Shown here in pieces: positions 38,050-46,589 of a DNA stretch of 51,451 nt. How positions within the stretch are numbered: the first letter of the stretch is position 1; every line of letters starts with the position of its first letter. Made by a program: the position numbers and the translations under genes. The notes beneath the pieces are model-generated. The model was not told the origin of the DNA. It did not search any database and worked only from the letters and a program-made list of their open reading frames with translations. The DNA lies in assembly GCA_025454395.1 (NCBI GenBank), contig JALOOM010000015.1:1-51451 (forward strand), read 5' to 3'. The DNA comes from Elainella sp. Prado103 (GTDB taxonomy: Bacteria > Cyanobacteriota > Cyanobacteriia > Elainellales > Elainellaceae).

Positions 38050-38916
38050 TTAACCGTTAACTACTTCACCACCATTCGGGTGCAGGATCTGTCCTGACAT
38101 ATAAGATGCATCATCTGATGCCAGAAATACATAACTGGGTGCAATTTCTTTTGGCTGTCCTGCCCGTTGCATCGGCACCTGCGAACCGAAACTTGCAACT
38201 TTGTCTTCTGGAAAAGTAGAAGGAATCAGGGGAGTCCAGATGGGCCCAGGTGCCACGCCATTAACGCGGATATTTTTACTGACCAGCGCCTGCGACAGCG
38301 ATCGGGTGAAAGCGACGATCGCCCCCTTTGTGGTGGAATAGTCGAGCAGTTGAGGATTACCTTTATAGGCTGTGACTGAGGTGGAGTTAATGATGGCACT
38401 GCCTGCCTGGAGATGGGGCAGAGCTGCCTTGGTCAAATAAAACATAGAGAAGATGTTGGTGCGGAAAGTACGCTCGAGTTGTTCAGCACTAATGTCTTCA
38501 ATGCTTTCCTGAGGGTGCTGTTCGGCAGCATTGTTGACTAAAATATTCAGGTGTCCGAGCTCCTGCACGGTTTGCTCCACCGCCTGTTGGCAGAAAGATT
38601 CATCCCCAATATCGCCTGCAATGGTGATGCATTTTCGTCCTTCTTGCTCAACCTGCCGTTGTGTCTCTTGGGCATCCTCATGCTCATTGAGATAGACGAT
38701 CGCCACATCTGCCCCTTCTTTGGCATAGGCGATCGCTACAGCTCGACCGATCCCACTATCTCCTCCGGTGATCAACGCAACTTTATTCAGGAGTTTATTG
38801 CTGCCTGTATATTGCTGCTCTTCGGACTCAGGGCGGGGAGTCATTTCTGCTTCACGTCCGGGACGTTGTTCTTGATGTTGTTTAGGTTGCAAGTTTTGTT
38901 GAGTACTTTGAGCCAT
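38050..38916 (-). CDS. Short-chain dehydrogenase/reductase of the general-stress (GSP39-like) subgroup
   Basis: A polar N-terminal extension rich in Gln/Glu (about 40 residues) precedes the SDR core: cofactor loop TGGDSGIGRA, LVNNAAEQHP, catalytic Ser in INSTSV and Tyr-x-x-x-Lys in YSTTKGA, and PGPIWTP, ending SGQILHPNGGEVVNG. The extension and the DSGIGRAVAIAYAKEGADVAIVYL form are typical of the bacterial stress-induced SDR group; the substrate is unknown. GGAGG 8 nt before ATG 38916 fixes the start. The gene stands alone, facing a 1.1-kb gap. Confidence 0.88.
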   Translation of the reverse strand: MAQSTQQNLQPKQHQEQRPGREAEMTPRPESEEQQYTGSNKLLNKVALITGGDSGIGRAVAIAYAKEGADVAIVYLNEHEDAQETQRQVEQEGRKCITIAGDIGDESFCQQAVEQTVQELGHLNILVNNAAEQHPQESIEDISAEQLERTFRTNIFSMFYLTKAALPHLQAGSAIINSTSVTAYKGNPQLLDYSTTKGAIVAFTRSLSQALVSKNIRVNGVAPGPIWTPLIPSTFPEDKVASFGSQVPMQRAGQPKEIAPSYVFLASDDASYMSGQILHPNGGEVVNG

Positions 38917-39021
38917 CCGTTTTTCCTCCAAGATCATTACACGGCTTCTTCCCCACCTTGGCGTACCAGGTTGATCTAGACATCTGTCCAGAAGGAGAGA
39001 ACCAAGGAGAAAACAACTGTA

Positions 39022-39060
39022 GGGGCTGAGTATGAGGGGCTGAGTATGAGGGGCTGAGTT
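39022..39060. repeat. 14-bp tandem repeat GGGGCTGAGTATGA
   Basis: Units at 39022-39035 and 39036-39049 are identical, and a partial third runs from 39050. It lies just upstream of the SDR start, in its likely leader or promoter. Confidence 0.8.
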
Positions 39061-39946
39061 GGATCAACTGCCTGTAACCGACCAGTACAGCTTGATTAAC
39101 CAGTTACAGCAAGAAATCTCACTCATGATGTAGGACGGCATGTAGGACGGCTATCGTCTAATACAGGGGGAAAAAAGGGGTAAATTCAGATCTCAAAACC
39201 CAATGCATCTTCTTTGAGATATGCCCTCTTTGAAATGGACAGTCTTTATAAAATTCTCAATAGAGGACTGCTCAATAGAGAGGCAGCGGGTTGGATAAGG
39301 GCAGCTCAACTGATTGCCTTGACATTTTGATTGCCTTGACATTCCTTATCTATGCAATTTGGCTGATTGACAAACGTAATAGTCACGCTTTTTGCATACA
39401 TTTTTGGATGTAAACAAAGACTTTGTTTGATTTAGCACACTACCCTGCTTCGATGCGAGGGATTTAGTTATTGCGAATTCTAGCTATTACAAGACAGAAT
39501 TTTTGTACAGTTAAACCTAACCATTGAACCTAATACCGAATCATTAAACCCAATCGTTAAGCCTAAGGCGAGTTGTTTTGCAGTAGATTGGCTTACGCCA
39601 TCATGCCGAATAATAATGCGACAGTCAGATGACTGGATAGCAAATATGCATTCAAGGCTGCGAGAAATATTGACAATAAGTGTCAAGCTTCGAGGATGCT
39701 TCGAGGGCTGGCGTAATTGGGGGCAAACTGGCACCCCAACCCGTTGAATCAATTCAATTGAAGGAACGATCGGAGCAGTAGAGGGTCGCCTATCAGACAG
39801 AGAACCAACGTAACATCAAACTTTTGGAGCAGAATCCCCCAGTCCGGGAACGAGGCAGTGAATAAACTATTAACTGCCAGGATTGATGATTATAAGTGAC
39901 TTAACTCAATCAATCTGGGAATCTTGCTCCGTCGTACCTCAATTAA

Positions 39947-39998
39947 TCTGGACTTGTAGTCTGGACTTGTAGTCTGGACTTGTAATCTGGACTTGTAA
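39947..39998. repeat. Four 13-bp tandem repeats TCTGGACTTGTA(G/A)
   Basis: Units begin at 39947, 39960, 39973 and 39986, the first two ending in G and the last two in A. The array ends 13 bp after the stop codon of the basic protein gene at 40011. Confidence 0.9.
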
Positions 39999-40010
39999 TC
40001 GGCTACCACG

Positions 40011-40577
40011 CTAACCAGACTTTTTCCGTCCACGTTTAGATGGTGTCGTTTGCTGCGCCACAGCGCTAGACTGAGCCTTGGTTTTTCCATTCGGCTTGGC
40101 GGTTTGAACCTTAGTTTGCGGAGCAGCATCCACGCTAGCGGCGACCGATTTACTTCGCCCCCGAGTCGGTGTAGACGGGCTGGTTCTTGAGGCCGTTGAG
40201 CGAGAGCTAGCAGCAGAGACGGGCTCTTGCACAGAAGGTTCTACAACGGCCGCCGAAACGGAACGAGTCCGTCTGCCAGACTTACCTGCGGTTGCCCTTG
40301 GCTTACGCTTACGCGGATTGCCCAGCGAAATATACCGCTTGACAGTTGCTGCAGTTGTCTTAATGCCGCGATCCCCGAGAATTTCCACGATGTCCTCATA
40401 GCTATAACCCTTAGCTAGAGCACCTTGAATTGGCTCGCGTAGTTCATCGATCGCCTCCCGCAAAGACATCTCTTCTTTGGGCTTGGCAGACAAATCTTGA
40501 AGCAGGGAGCCAACGTGATCAAGCGCTGTTTTAGAAACGCTGACCGTTTTGGGCCGATTTCGACTCGCTGTTGCCAT
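40011..40577 (-). CDS. Basic two-part protein: small helical DNA-binding-like domain with histone-H1-like tail
   Basis: I do not recognise a named family. Residues about 15-90 are helical and include LREAIDELREPIQGALAKGY and SYEDIVEILGDRGIKTTAATVKRYI, a pattern like short HTH proteins (SYEDIAELL--RGI--S--TVK-YL). Residues about 90-188 are low-complexity and rich in Lys, Arg, Ser, Thr, Ala and Pro, with AT-hook-like RGR/GRKK pieces (TRGRSK, SKRGRKKSG), resembling the tails of histone H1 and bacterial H1-like proteins. The whole is strongly basic, so DNA binding and a nucleoid role are a reasonable inference. Plasmid-type DNA-binding proteins share the N-terminal pattern and are an alternative. 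A 13-bp repeat array follows the stop. Confidence 0.75.
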   Translation of the reverse strand: MATASRNRPKTVSVSKTALDHVGSLLQDLSAKPKEEMSLREAIDELREPIQGALAKGYSYEDIVEILGDRGIKTTAATVKRYISLGNPRKRKPRATAGKSGRRTRSVSAAVVEPSVQEPVSAASSRSTASRTSPSTPTRGRSKSVAASVDAAPQTKVQTAKPNGKTKAQSSAVAQQTTPSKRGRKKSG

Positions 40578-40949
40578 TTTTAATCACCGAGAGTAAATAC
40601 AATGCATTTATTTTATTCCTAATTTGCAAGATTGAATAGTGCTAATATTCTCAATTTTGCAAATTAAAATTCACCCACTAATTTTTCCTGGCACCTCTGT
40701 TCTACCCATCCGGCTTCAACAGGGTTAATTTCCTGTCGGATACTGAGATAGCTACTACATTAGCTACTCTTTAGCTACTCTTTAAATACTGAGATAGCTC
40801 TTTTCTACCTCTTGTTTACCACAGAATCAGTCTGTCTTGCCATGCAATACGGCATTCTGAAGTTTTTTCTGATACGACCCGCTCACCTTATCCTGATGTT
40901 ATCCTGAAAAAAGCGAATTGATCTCCAGCCGATCGTAAAGGAAATCGTT
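40578..40949. other. Gene-free divergent gap
   Basis: The region separates two divergent genes and must hold both promoters. It is AT-rich near 40600-40680 and contains a repeat of TTAGCTACTCTT (about 40759-40784). I cannot name a promoter. Confidence 0.4.
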
Positions 40950-41624
40950 GTGACATCGCTTGGCAACCCCTTACCTGAAGTACTTTACCGTCTCATTCTC
41001 GATCAGGCAATTGCTACAGTAGAATACAGCGCAACAGAGTGGCAAAAATTTCGCCAATACCTCCAGGCAGAGACTTGCCAACCTGGGCTGAGACAGGAAG
41101 GGTTGAGACAGGAAGGAGTGACGGCTGAGCAATTTGAAGATTGGATGGATCGAGCACTCAAGATCCGAAAGTTTCAGCATCAGCGCTGGGGCAAAACGGT
41201 TAATTCTTATTTCTTGCAGCGTAAATCACAGCTCGATCAGGTGATCTTTTCACGCATCTACCTCTCTGATCCGGAGATTGCCCAAGAACTTTATTTCAGG
41301 ATTATTGAAGGAGAAGCAACCTTTACAGAAGTGGCACTAGCTTTTTCGCAAGGAGAAGCTGTTGGAGAGGGTAGTCAAGTCGGCCCCATTCCTTTAGGGC
41401 AGCTAGAGGCTCCATTGGTACAATGGTTTCATGGTGGTCGTCCGGGGCAAATTTGGGCACCGATGCGGATGGGGCGGTGGATGGTCATTACTCGCTTGGA
41501 AGAAATTCTCCCGGTTCGATTCGATGAATCCATGCGGCAAACCCTATTGAATGAGCTGCTAGAAAATTGGTTGGCGGATCAGGTGAAGCAGCGCTTTCCG
41601 TCTGCCAGGGAAATTGAGGATTGA
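40950..41624 (+). CDS. Parvulin-like peptidyl-prolyl isomerase family protein
   Basis: A 224-residue protein with an N-terminal helical part (about 1-110) and a C-terminal parvulin-like domain (about 115-215): IFSRIYLSDPEIAQELYFRI, ATFTEVALAFSQGE, GEGSQVGPIPLGQLEAPL, GQIWAPMRMGRWMVITRLEE. This is the cyanobacterial SurA/PrsA-like form without a signal peptide, so it is likely cytoplasmic. Related genes often accompany HlyD/ABC export systems, but none is nearby. The start is GTG 40950 with AAAGGA 8 nt upstream; no ATG is available near the conserved N-terminus. A repeated GLRQEGLRQEG (41089-41118) reflects a 15-bp DNA duplication. Confidence 0.8.
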   Translation: MTSLGNPLPEVLYRLILDQAIATVEYSATEWQKFRQYLQAETCQPGLRQEGLRQEGVTAEQFEDWMDRALKIRKFQHQRWGKTVNSYFLQRKSQLDQVIFSRIYLSDPEIAQELYFRIIEGEATFTEVALAFSQGEAVGEGSQVGPIPLGQLEAPLVQWFHGGRPGQIWAPMRMGRWMVITRLEEILPVRFDESMRQTLLNELLENWLADQVKQRFPSAREIED

Positions 41625-41970
41625 CGCGGCTGATAATTGATATTGCTGATTGTTGATTACTGATCACTGATTGCTGATTTACTGATTACTGATGCAGTCG
41701 ATCACTCATGCTGTGGATAAGGCATGGGATCGATCGCTGATGCGGTTGATGACACGGTTGATGACGATCGTAACCGATGCTTGAGGGAAGGATGACTGCG
41801 ATCGGGGGGCGGTGAGGAGATCCTAATGCCATTGAGGCTTGATGCCGTTGTGATAGAAAATAGCTCTCTCTTTAGAGGGTTATGCGGTTGACAGTCAGCT
41901 AGTCCATTCTCAGACCGAATTCTCATACAATTTGGGATATGACCTAAAATCCACTCGCTGCGCACTTTGA
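41625..41970. other. Gene-free gap with CTGATTACTGAT repeats
   Basis: A degenerate run of CTGAT(T/C)ACTGAT and GCTGATT units occupies about 41634-41700, followed by GGTTGATGAC copies near 41744-41766. No gene is supported. The promoter of the kefF-kefC pair should be in 41850-41965 but is not identifiable. Confidence 0.45.
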
Positions 41971-42600
41971 ATGAGCAACCGCATCTTGATCCTATTCGCC
42001 CACCCTGCCCTAGAAAAGTCTCGCGTCAATCGCCAGTTGCTCCAAGCCGTGCTTGACCTAGAGTCAGTTACCATTCACGATCTCTATGAGTCTTATCCTA
42101 GCTTTCATATCAATATCAGACGAGAGCAAGCACTGCTAACCTCTCACGACATTATTGTATTTCACCATCCTTTCTATTGGTATAGTAGCCCAGCCATTTT
42201 AAAAGAGTGGCAAGATCTGGTGCTAGAGCATGGTTTTGCCTATGGTCAGGGAGGAAGTGCCTTGCGGGGGCGACGCTTACTCTCTGCGATTACCACAGGT
42301 GGTAGTGAACAAACCTATAGTCGGCAGGGGTACAACTATTTCACGATCCGGGAATTGTTGACTCCCTTTGAGCAAACAGCCCAGCTTTGCGGCATGGAAT
42401 ATTTGCCACCGTTTGTGGTGCAGGGGACTCATCAAATCCGCGAGCAATCCTTAATCAGTCGATATGCTCAAGACTATCGAGCCGTCATCTTAGCGTTGCG
42501 AGACGATCGGGTCAATTGGGAGTCCCTGAAAAAATTCAACCATTTTAACCATTCGCTAGAACAGGTGATCACTGCATCAGAGGCTTCCCATCATGCATAG
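41971..42600 (+). CDS. kefF: KefF/KefG-like flavodoxin-fold NAD(P)H oxidoreductase
   Basis: Flavodoxin_2-family quinone reductase: RILILFAHPALEKSRVNRQLL (FMN phosphate loop), VFHHPFYWYSSPAILKEWQDLV, FAYGQGG-ALRGRRLLSAITTGG (flavin and NAD(P)H binding). In enteric bacteria KefF binds KefC and is needed for full activity of the potassium efflux system; here the gene overlaps a kefC-like gene by 8 bp (42593-42600), so translational coupling and the same partnership are likely. ATG 41971 gives the usual family length of about 200 residues. KefF versus KefG cannot be separated by eye. Confidence 0.88.
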   Translation: MSNRILILFAHPALEKSRVNRQLLQAVLDLESVTIHDLYESYPSFHINIRREQALLTSHDIIVFHHPFYWYSSPAILKEWQDLVLEHGFAYGQGGSALRGRRLLSAITTGGSEQTYSRQGYNYFTIRELLTPFEQTAQLCGMEYLPPFVVQGTHQIREQSLISRYAQDYRAVILALRDDRVNWESLKKFNHFNHSLEQVITASEASHHA

Positions 42601-44482
42601 CGATTTCTTTACCCAGGCCTTCATTTATTTAATTGCAGCAGTTGTTTCCGTACCCATTGCCAAGCGTCTCGGATTGGGTTCGGTGTTGGGCTATCTGATC
42701 GCGGGGGTGGTCATCGGGCCGTTTGGGCTGCAATTTGTCGGTCAGGAAGGGCAAAGTGTATTACAGTTTGCTGAATTTGGCGTAGTGATGATGCTGTTTC
42801 TGGTAGGACTGGAGCTACAGCCAGATCTACTCTGGCGGCTGCGCGTGCCGATCGTTGGCTTGGGGGGCTTACATCTGCTCATCACAACCCTGATTACCCT
42901 GGTCATCAGCGTGATGATGGGGCTAAGCTGGAAGATGGGGTTAGCGATCGGGCTCATTTTACCGCTCTCCTCAACAGCCATTGGACTACAAACTTTAAAC
43001 GAACGCGGATTGATTAAAACCGAGGGAGGACAGTCGGCTTTCTCGGTGCTTTTGTTCCAGGCGATCGCGGTGATTCCCATTTTGGCGTTTTTGCCGCTGC
43101 TAGCTGTCGATTCCAACCTGAGTGCGACAGCCATCCAGACAGTACAACTGGTCTCAAATCAAGCCACCGAGGCGGCGGGTCGTCCCGGTTGGCAACAAAC
43201 CTTGATGTTAATGGGCACGATCGGGGGAATTGTGATTGGGGGCCGATTTTTGATGCGTCCGGTGTTTCGTTTGATCGCAGCAACCCGCCTCCGTGAAATT
43301 TTTACCGCCACGGCCTTACTCTTAGTGGTCGGAATTACCTTAGCGACCCAAGCCGTTGGGCTCTCTCCCGCTTTGGGTACTTTTTTAGCCGGGGTGGTGC
43401 TGGCCGAAAATGAATATCGGCATGAGCTGATGAGCAACATTGAGCCCTTTCAAGGGTTACTGCTAGGGTTATTTTTTATTTCCGTTGGAGCCAGCATTGA
43501 CTTTAATTTAATTCTGCAACAGCCGCTGCTGATTCTGTCGCTGGTCTTGGGCGTGGCATTGCTCAAAAGTGGAGTTTTGTTTGGACTTGGTCAGTTTTTT
43601 CAGTTAGGGTTAGCCCAGAGTCTCTTGTTTGCCTTTGCCTTGGTGCAAGGAGACGAGTTTGCCTTCGTGTTGTTTTCGTTTGCCACCGAGAGTAATGTGC
43701 TATCGGCATCGATGTCGGGCAGTTTAGTGGCAGTTGTAGCACTCTCAATGATGCTCTCTCCGCTATTTATGATCACCTATGAGCAGCTATTGCAGCCGCG
43801 GCTGGAAACCCCCGAACCAGAACGGGAGGCTGATCCGATCGATCACAATGAGAATCCGGTGATTATTGCAGGCTTTGGGCGATTTGGGCAAATTGTCGGA
43901 CGGTTGTTGCTTGCGAACGGATGTAGTATTACGGTCTTGGATCATAGTCCCGATCAAATCGAGTTATTGCGACGATTTGGCTGGAAGGTATTTTATGGAG
44001 ATGCCTCTCGGATTGATCTGTTACATGCGGCAGGAGCCTCCCAGGCGAAATTGTTAGTAGTGGCGATCGATGAGCGAGAGAAAATTCTGCAAATTACCAA
44101 ACAGGCCCGTAAACATTTCCCCCACCTCAAAATTCTGGCCCGGGCGATCGATCGACGACATGCCTACGAATTAATCCGTCGGGGTGTGGATGTGATTCAA
44201 CGAGAAACCTTCAGTTCGGCATTAGATATGGGAGTAGATGCCCTGAAGTTGCTGGGTGTGCGTTCCTATCGAGCCCATCGAGCGGCCTTGATCTTCAAAG
44301 AGCATGATGAAGCGGCAATGCACGACATGGCGGAACTAGAAGGTGATGAAGCGGTGTTGGTGGCCCGATCGCGCCAGTTAGCGGAAGACCTAGAGCAGAT
44401 CCTCCGCGAGGATAATCAGGAACTCCGACAGGAAGTGGATCGGGCCTGGGATGTGACGGCAGCGATTCGGAAGTCGATCTAA
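42593..44482 (+). CDS. kefC: Glutathione-regulated potassium/proton antiporter, KefB/KefC type
   Basis: A monovalent cation:proton antiporter-2 (CPA2) protein. About 12-13 membrane helices (residues 1-400) include VLGYLIAGVVIGP, VVMMLFLVGLELQPDLL, ALGTFLAGVVLAENEYRHEL and LLGLFFISVGASIDF. A cytoplasmic RCK/TrkA-N domain begins near residue 420 (NPVIIAGFGRFGQIVGRLL, Rossmann GxGxxG) and runs to about 545 with FYGDASRIDLL and RAIDRRHAYELIRRGVD. A charged coiled tail follows. Glutathione holds such channels closed and electrophile adducts open them, giving potassium efflux and cytoplasmic acidification. Overlap with the KefF-like gene supports this over a plain KefB/NapA antiporter. Confidence 0.9.
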   Translation: MHSDFFTQAFIYLIAAVVSVPIAKRLGLGSVLGYLIAGVVIGPFGLQFVGQEGQSVLQFAEFGVVMMLFLVGLELQPDLLWRLRVPIVGLGGLHLLITTLITLVISVMMGLSWKMGLAIGLILPLSSTAIGLQTLNERGLIKTEGGQSAFSVLLFQAIAVIPILAFLPLLAVDSNLSATAIQTVQLVSNQATEAAGRPGWQQTLMLMGTIGGIVIGGRFLMRPVFRLIAATRLREIFTATALLLVVGITLATQAVGLSPALGTFLAGVVLAENEYRHELMSNIEPFQGLLLGLFFISVGASIDFNLILQQPLLILSLVLGVALLKSGVLFGLGQFFQLGLAQSLLFAFALVQGDEFAFVLFSFATESNVLSASMSGSLVAVVALSMMLSPLFMITYEQLLQPRLETPEPEREADPIDHNENPVIIAGFGRFGQIVGRLLLANGCSITVLDHSPDQIELLRRFGWKVFYGDASRIDLLHAAGASQAKLLVVAIDEREKILQITKQARKHFPHLKILARAIDRRHAYELIRRGVDVIQRETFSSALDMGVDALKLLGVRSYRAHRAALIFKEHDEAAMHDMAELEGDEAVLVARSRQLAEDLEQILREDNQELRQEVDRAWDVTAAIRKSI

Positions 44483-44521
44483 CCGCTGGGTAAAGTGACT
44501 GATTCAGTCTGCAAATTTATC

Positions 44522-44573
44522 CTCTACCTGCGTCACTCTACCTGCGTCACTCTACCTGCGTTACTCTACCTAC
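44522..44573. repeat. 14-bp tandem repeat CTCTACCTGCGT(C/T)A
   Basis: Units start at 44522, 44536 and 44550, with a partial fourth at 44564. The array lies in the convergent gap between kefC and an SDR gene. Confidence 0.9.
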
Positions 44574-44622
44574 CAGTTCAGGACTACTCAACTTCCTAGC
44601 CGCTCAATCCCGACTGCAACAG

Positions 44623-45438
44623 CTACCAAGGCAAGCGACTGCCATCCCAGGAAAAGAAGGAGCCGCTGTCTTCCGGTTGCAAGTTTTCGAGAATGCTGAG
44701 TAACTGGGAAACAGTCCGTTGAGGAGAGAAGAGTTTTTCTGGAGGAACATTGCGCTGAAAGGGACGAGAAAGCTGGGTATCAGTGGTGCCAGGATGAAGC
44801 AACACTAAAATTGCTTTAGGGGCTTTACGACTATATTCGATCGCCGCAGTGCGAATGAACATATTTAAGGCCGCTTTGGAGGCTCGGTAGCCATACCACC
44901 CCCCGATTTGATTATCGCCAATGCTGCCAATCTTAGCTGAAATACAAGCATAGACGCTGCGATCGAGTTTGAGTAACGGCAACAAATGTTTGGCCAGCAA
45001 AACGGCTCCAATACTATTGACTTGAAAGTAGCGCAGTAGTCGATCGCTCTGGATCTGCTGCAAGCTTTTTTCAGGCTGGAGAGATGATTCGGATCGAGAA
45101 CTGGTTTCAGGACGGGCTTCAGGACGGGCTTCAGGACGGGTTTCATGCAGAATCCCAACGCAGTTGATCACAAGCTGTAATCGGTCAGTCTGGGTTTGGA
45201 TATGGCTGATGGCTTGCTGGATCTGGGTTTCGTCCGTGATATCCAGGGAGAGAAGGGTGAGGCGATCGGGGTGTGCTACCGTCAACTGGAGCAAGTCGGG
45301 GGATGGCACTTGGCGATGGCTGGCATAAACATGGCTAACTTGGGGATTGGCTAATAACTGGCGCACAAATTCGAGCCCGATCCCCCGATTCCCGCCCACA
45401 ATGAAGGCTTGCAGAGTAGATGATGCGAAGACAGACAT
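44623..45438 (-). CDS. SDR family oxidoreductase, C-factor (CsgA)-like
   Basis: A 271-residue classical SDR with cofactor loop VGGNRGIGLEF, LVINCVGILH, IGSI/AKIGSIGD region and Tyr-x-x-x-Lys in YGYRASKAAL, PGTTDTQLS. C-factor-like SDRs belong to this group; the substrate is unknown. AGGA 7 nt before ATG 45438 sets the start. The frame extends upstream to 45675 only through the repeat array, giving an artificial hydrophobic RSFAFAPLLSLLC repeat. A 12-bp internal repeat inserts RPEARPEA between the NAD domain and the catalytic part. Divergent from nudC. Confidence 0.85.
   Translation of the reverse strand: MSVFASSTLQAFIVGGNRGIGLEFVRQLLANPQVSHVYASHRQVPSPDLLQLTVAHPDRLTLLSLDITDETQIQQAISHIQTQTDRLQLVINCVGILHETRPEARPEARPETSSRSESSLQPEKSLQQIQSDRLLRYFQVNSIGAVLLAKHLLPLLKLDRSVYACISAKIGSIGDNQIGGWYGYRASKAALNMFIRTAAIEYSRKAPKAILVLLHPGTTDTQLSRPFQRNVPPEKLFSPQRTVSQLLSILENLQPEDSGSFFSWDGSRLPW
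45106..45141. repeat. In-frame 12-bp tandem repeat inside the SDR gene
   Basis: TTCAGGACGGG(C/T) occurs three times, encoding the PEAR/PETS repeat after the NCVGILHET segment. The 12-bp period preserves the reading frame. Confidence 0.85.
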
Positions 45439-45522
45439 AACGATATCCTGTGACTGGCAATTGAAGGTTTCGATGAGCTTTTCGATCATAAAGGTTGAGC
45501 AAAGGTTGATCATAGAAGTGGA

Positions 45523-45620
45523 GCAAAGGAGCGAAAGCAAAGGAGCGAAAGCAAAGGAGCGAAAGCAAAGGAGCGAAAGCAAAGGAGCGAAAGCAAAGGA
45601 GCGAAAGCCAAGGAGCGAAA
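45523..45620. repeat. Seven 14-bp tandem repeats GCAAAGGAGCGAAA between divergent genes
   Basis: Six exact units and one variant (GCCAAGGAGCGAAA) run from 45523 to 45620, between the divergent SDR and nudC genes. Each carries AAAGGAG or AAGGAG, a Shine-Dalgarno-like core on the plus strand, the last one 36 bp before the nudC ATG. Confidence 0.95.
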
Positions 45621-45649
45621 GCAACCATCGAGGGAGAGAGCAAATAAGT

Positions 45650-46462
45650 ATGTCCAGCGAATTTACATCCAGCATTTTGTTTCCAGAAGAGCCTCGATCG
45701 GGCTGGTGGTTTGGCTTTGTGGGGGCGCGACTGTTGGTTTACGATGAACAGCCAGTGCGATTACCAAAAGTCAGCTCCTTGAAAGCGATCGGTATTCAAC
45801 CGATTCGGACGCAGTTCATTGGGTATTTGCAAGGTCATCCCTGTTACTCGGCCGAACTGTCGCTGGAGGCTCCGCTCCCAGATGGATTAGCCTTGATTCG
45901 ACTGCGAGAACTCTATGGCAGTTTGGATGAGCAGCTATTTGCAGTCGCCGAACGAGCAGTACAAATTGTCGAGTGGGATCGCACCCATCAGTTTTGTGGC
46001 TGTTGTGGCACTCCAACGATCCAACTCCCTAACGAGCGGGCCAAACGCTGTCCGAAGTGTGCTTTAGTCAACTATCCGCGCTTGTCTCCAGCCATTATTG
46101 TTTTAATTGCCCGCGATCAAGAAATTTTGCTAGCTCGGGCTCCTCGTTTTCCAGAGGGCATGTATAGCATCTTAGCGGGCTTCGTTGAACCGGGTGAATC
46201 CTTAGAAGAAGCGATCGAACGAGAGGTTCAGGAGGAAGTGGGGGTCGAAATTCAAGAGATTCACTATTTTAGTTCGCAGCCTTGGCCCTATCCCAACTCC
46301 CTCATGGTGGGGTTCACGGCAACCTATGCGGGGGGAGAAATCGTGATCGATCATGAAGAAATTGTTGATGCTGGCTGGTTTCACAAACATCATTTGCCGC
46401 GTCTTCCTTCTCGCCATAGTATTGCGCGAAAGATGATCGATTGGTTTGTGGAACAAGCTTGA
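45650..46462 (+). CDS. nudC: NADH pyrophosphatase (NudC-type Nudix hydrolase)
   Basis: A 270-residue protein with N-terminal domain, a zinc ribbon with four Cys (116, 119, 134, 137; CGCC and CPKC), and a Nudix box at about 177-199 (GFVEPGES-EEAI-REVQEEVG). NudC's distinguishing SQPWPYPNSLM follows the box. NudC cleaves NAD(H), and in bacteria also NAD-capped RNA, to nicotinamide mononucleotide and AMP. ATG 45650 is the start. An upstream extension through the 14-bp array would encode a repetitive basic peptide (SKGAKAKERK) and is not credible. GAGGGAGAG occurs 12 bp upstream of the ATG and may be the ribosome site. Confidence 0.92.
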   Translation: MSSEFTSSILFPEEPRSGWWFGFVGARLLVYDEQPVRLPKVSSLKAIGIQPIRTQFIGYLQGHPCYSAELSLEAPLPDGLALIRLRELYGSLDEQLFAVAERAVQIVEWDRTHQFCGCCGTPTIQLPNERAKRCPKCALVNYPRLSPAIIVLIARDQEILLARAPRFPEGMYSILAGFVEPGESLEEAIEREVQEEVGVEIQEIHYFSSQPWPYPNSLMVGFTATYAGGEIVIDHEEIVDAGWFHKHHLPRLPSRHSIARKMIDWFVEQA

Positions 46463-46589
46463 GATCAGTGCAGCAGGACAAAGAATAAATATCAAATTCT
46501 ATAAATTTCAGACACAGAAAATGATAAAGTAACGAAATTTAACACCTTGAGTGACAGAAAATTTTTAGATAAATCAGGAAAGATTCTAG

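Larger units (their letters stand above)
38917..40010. other. 1.1-kb gap with two repeat arrays and no supported gene
   Basis: Contents: a 14-bp array GGGGCTGAGTATGA at 39022-39060 (two full and one partial unit), paired TGTAGGACGGC at about 39131-39151, a doubled ATTGCCTTGACATT near 39314 and 39330 that contains TTGACA, and the 13-bp array at 39947-39998. A 90-codon minus-strand frame at 39480-39752 shows no recognisable features or ribosome site. Confidence 0.5.

Noticed and set aside
39314-39345. TTGACA boxes as a promoter in the 1.1-kb gap
   Set aside because: The box is part of a duplicated ATTGCCTTGACATT and no matching -10 or downstream gene is found on that strand.
39480-39752. 90-codon minus-strand frame in the 1.1-kb gap
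   Set aside because: No recognisable domain, no ribosome site, and it lies in repeat-rich DNA.
41702-41965. 87-codon minus-strand frame before kefF
   Set aside because: It has no recognisable feature and passes through tandem repeats.
45347-45649. Long N-terminal extension of nudC
   Set aside because: It would encode the antisense of the SDR and then the repeat array; the family start fits ATG 45650.
45439-45675. Extension of the SDR gene upstream into a hydrophobic repeat peptide
   Set aside because: It is the translation of the 14-bp array, and a good ribosome site supports ATG 45438.
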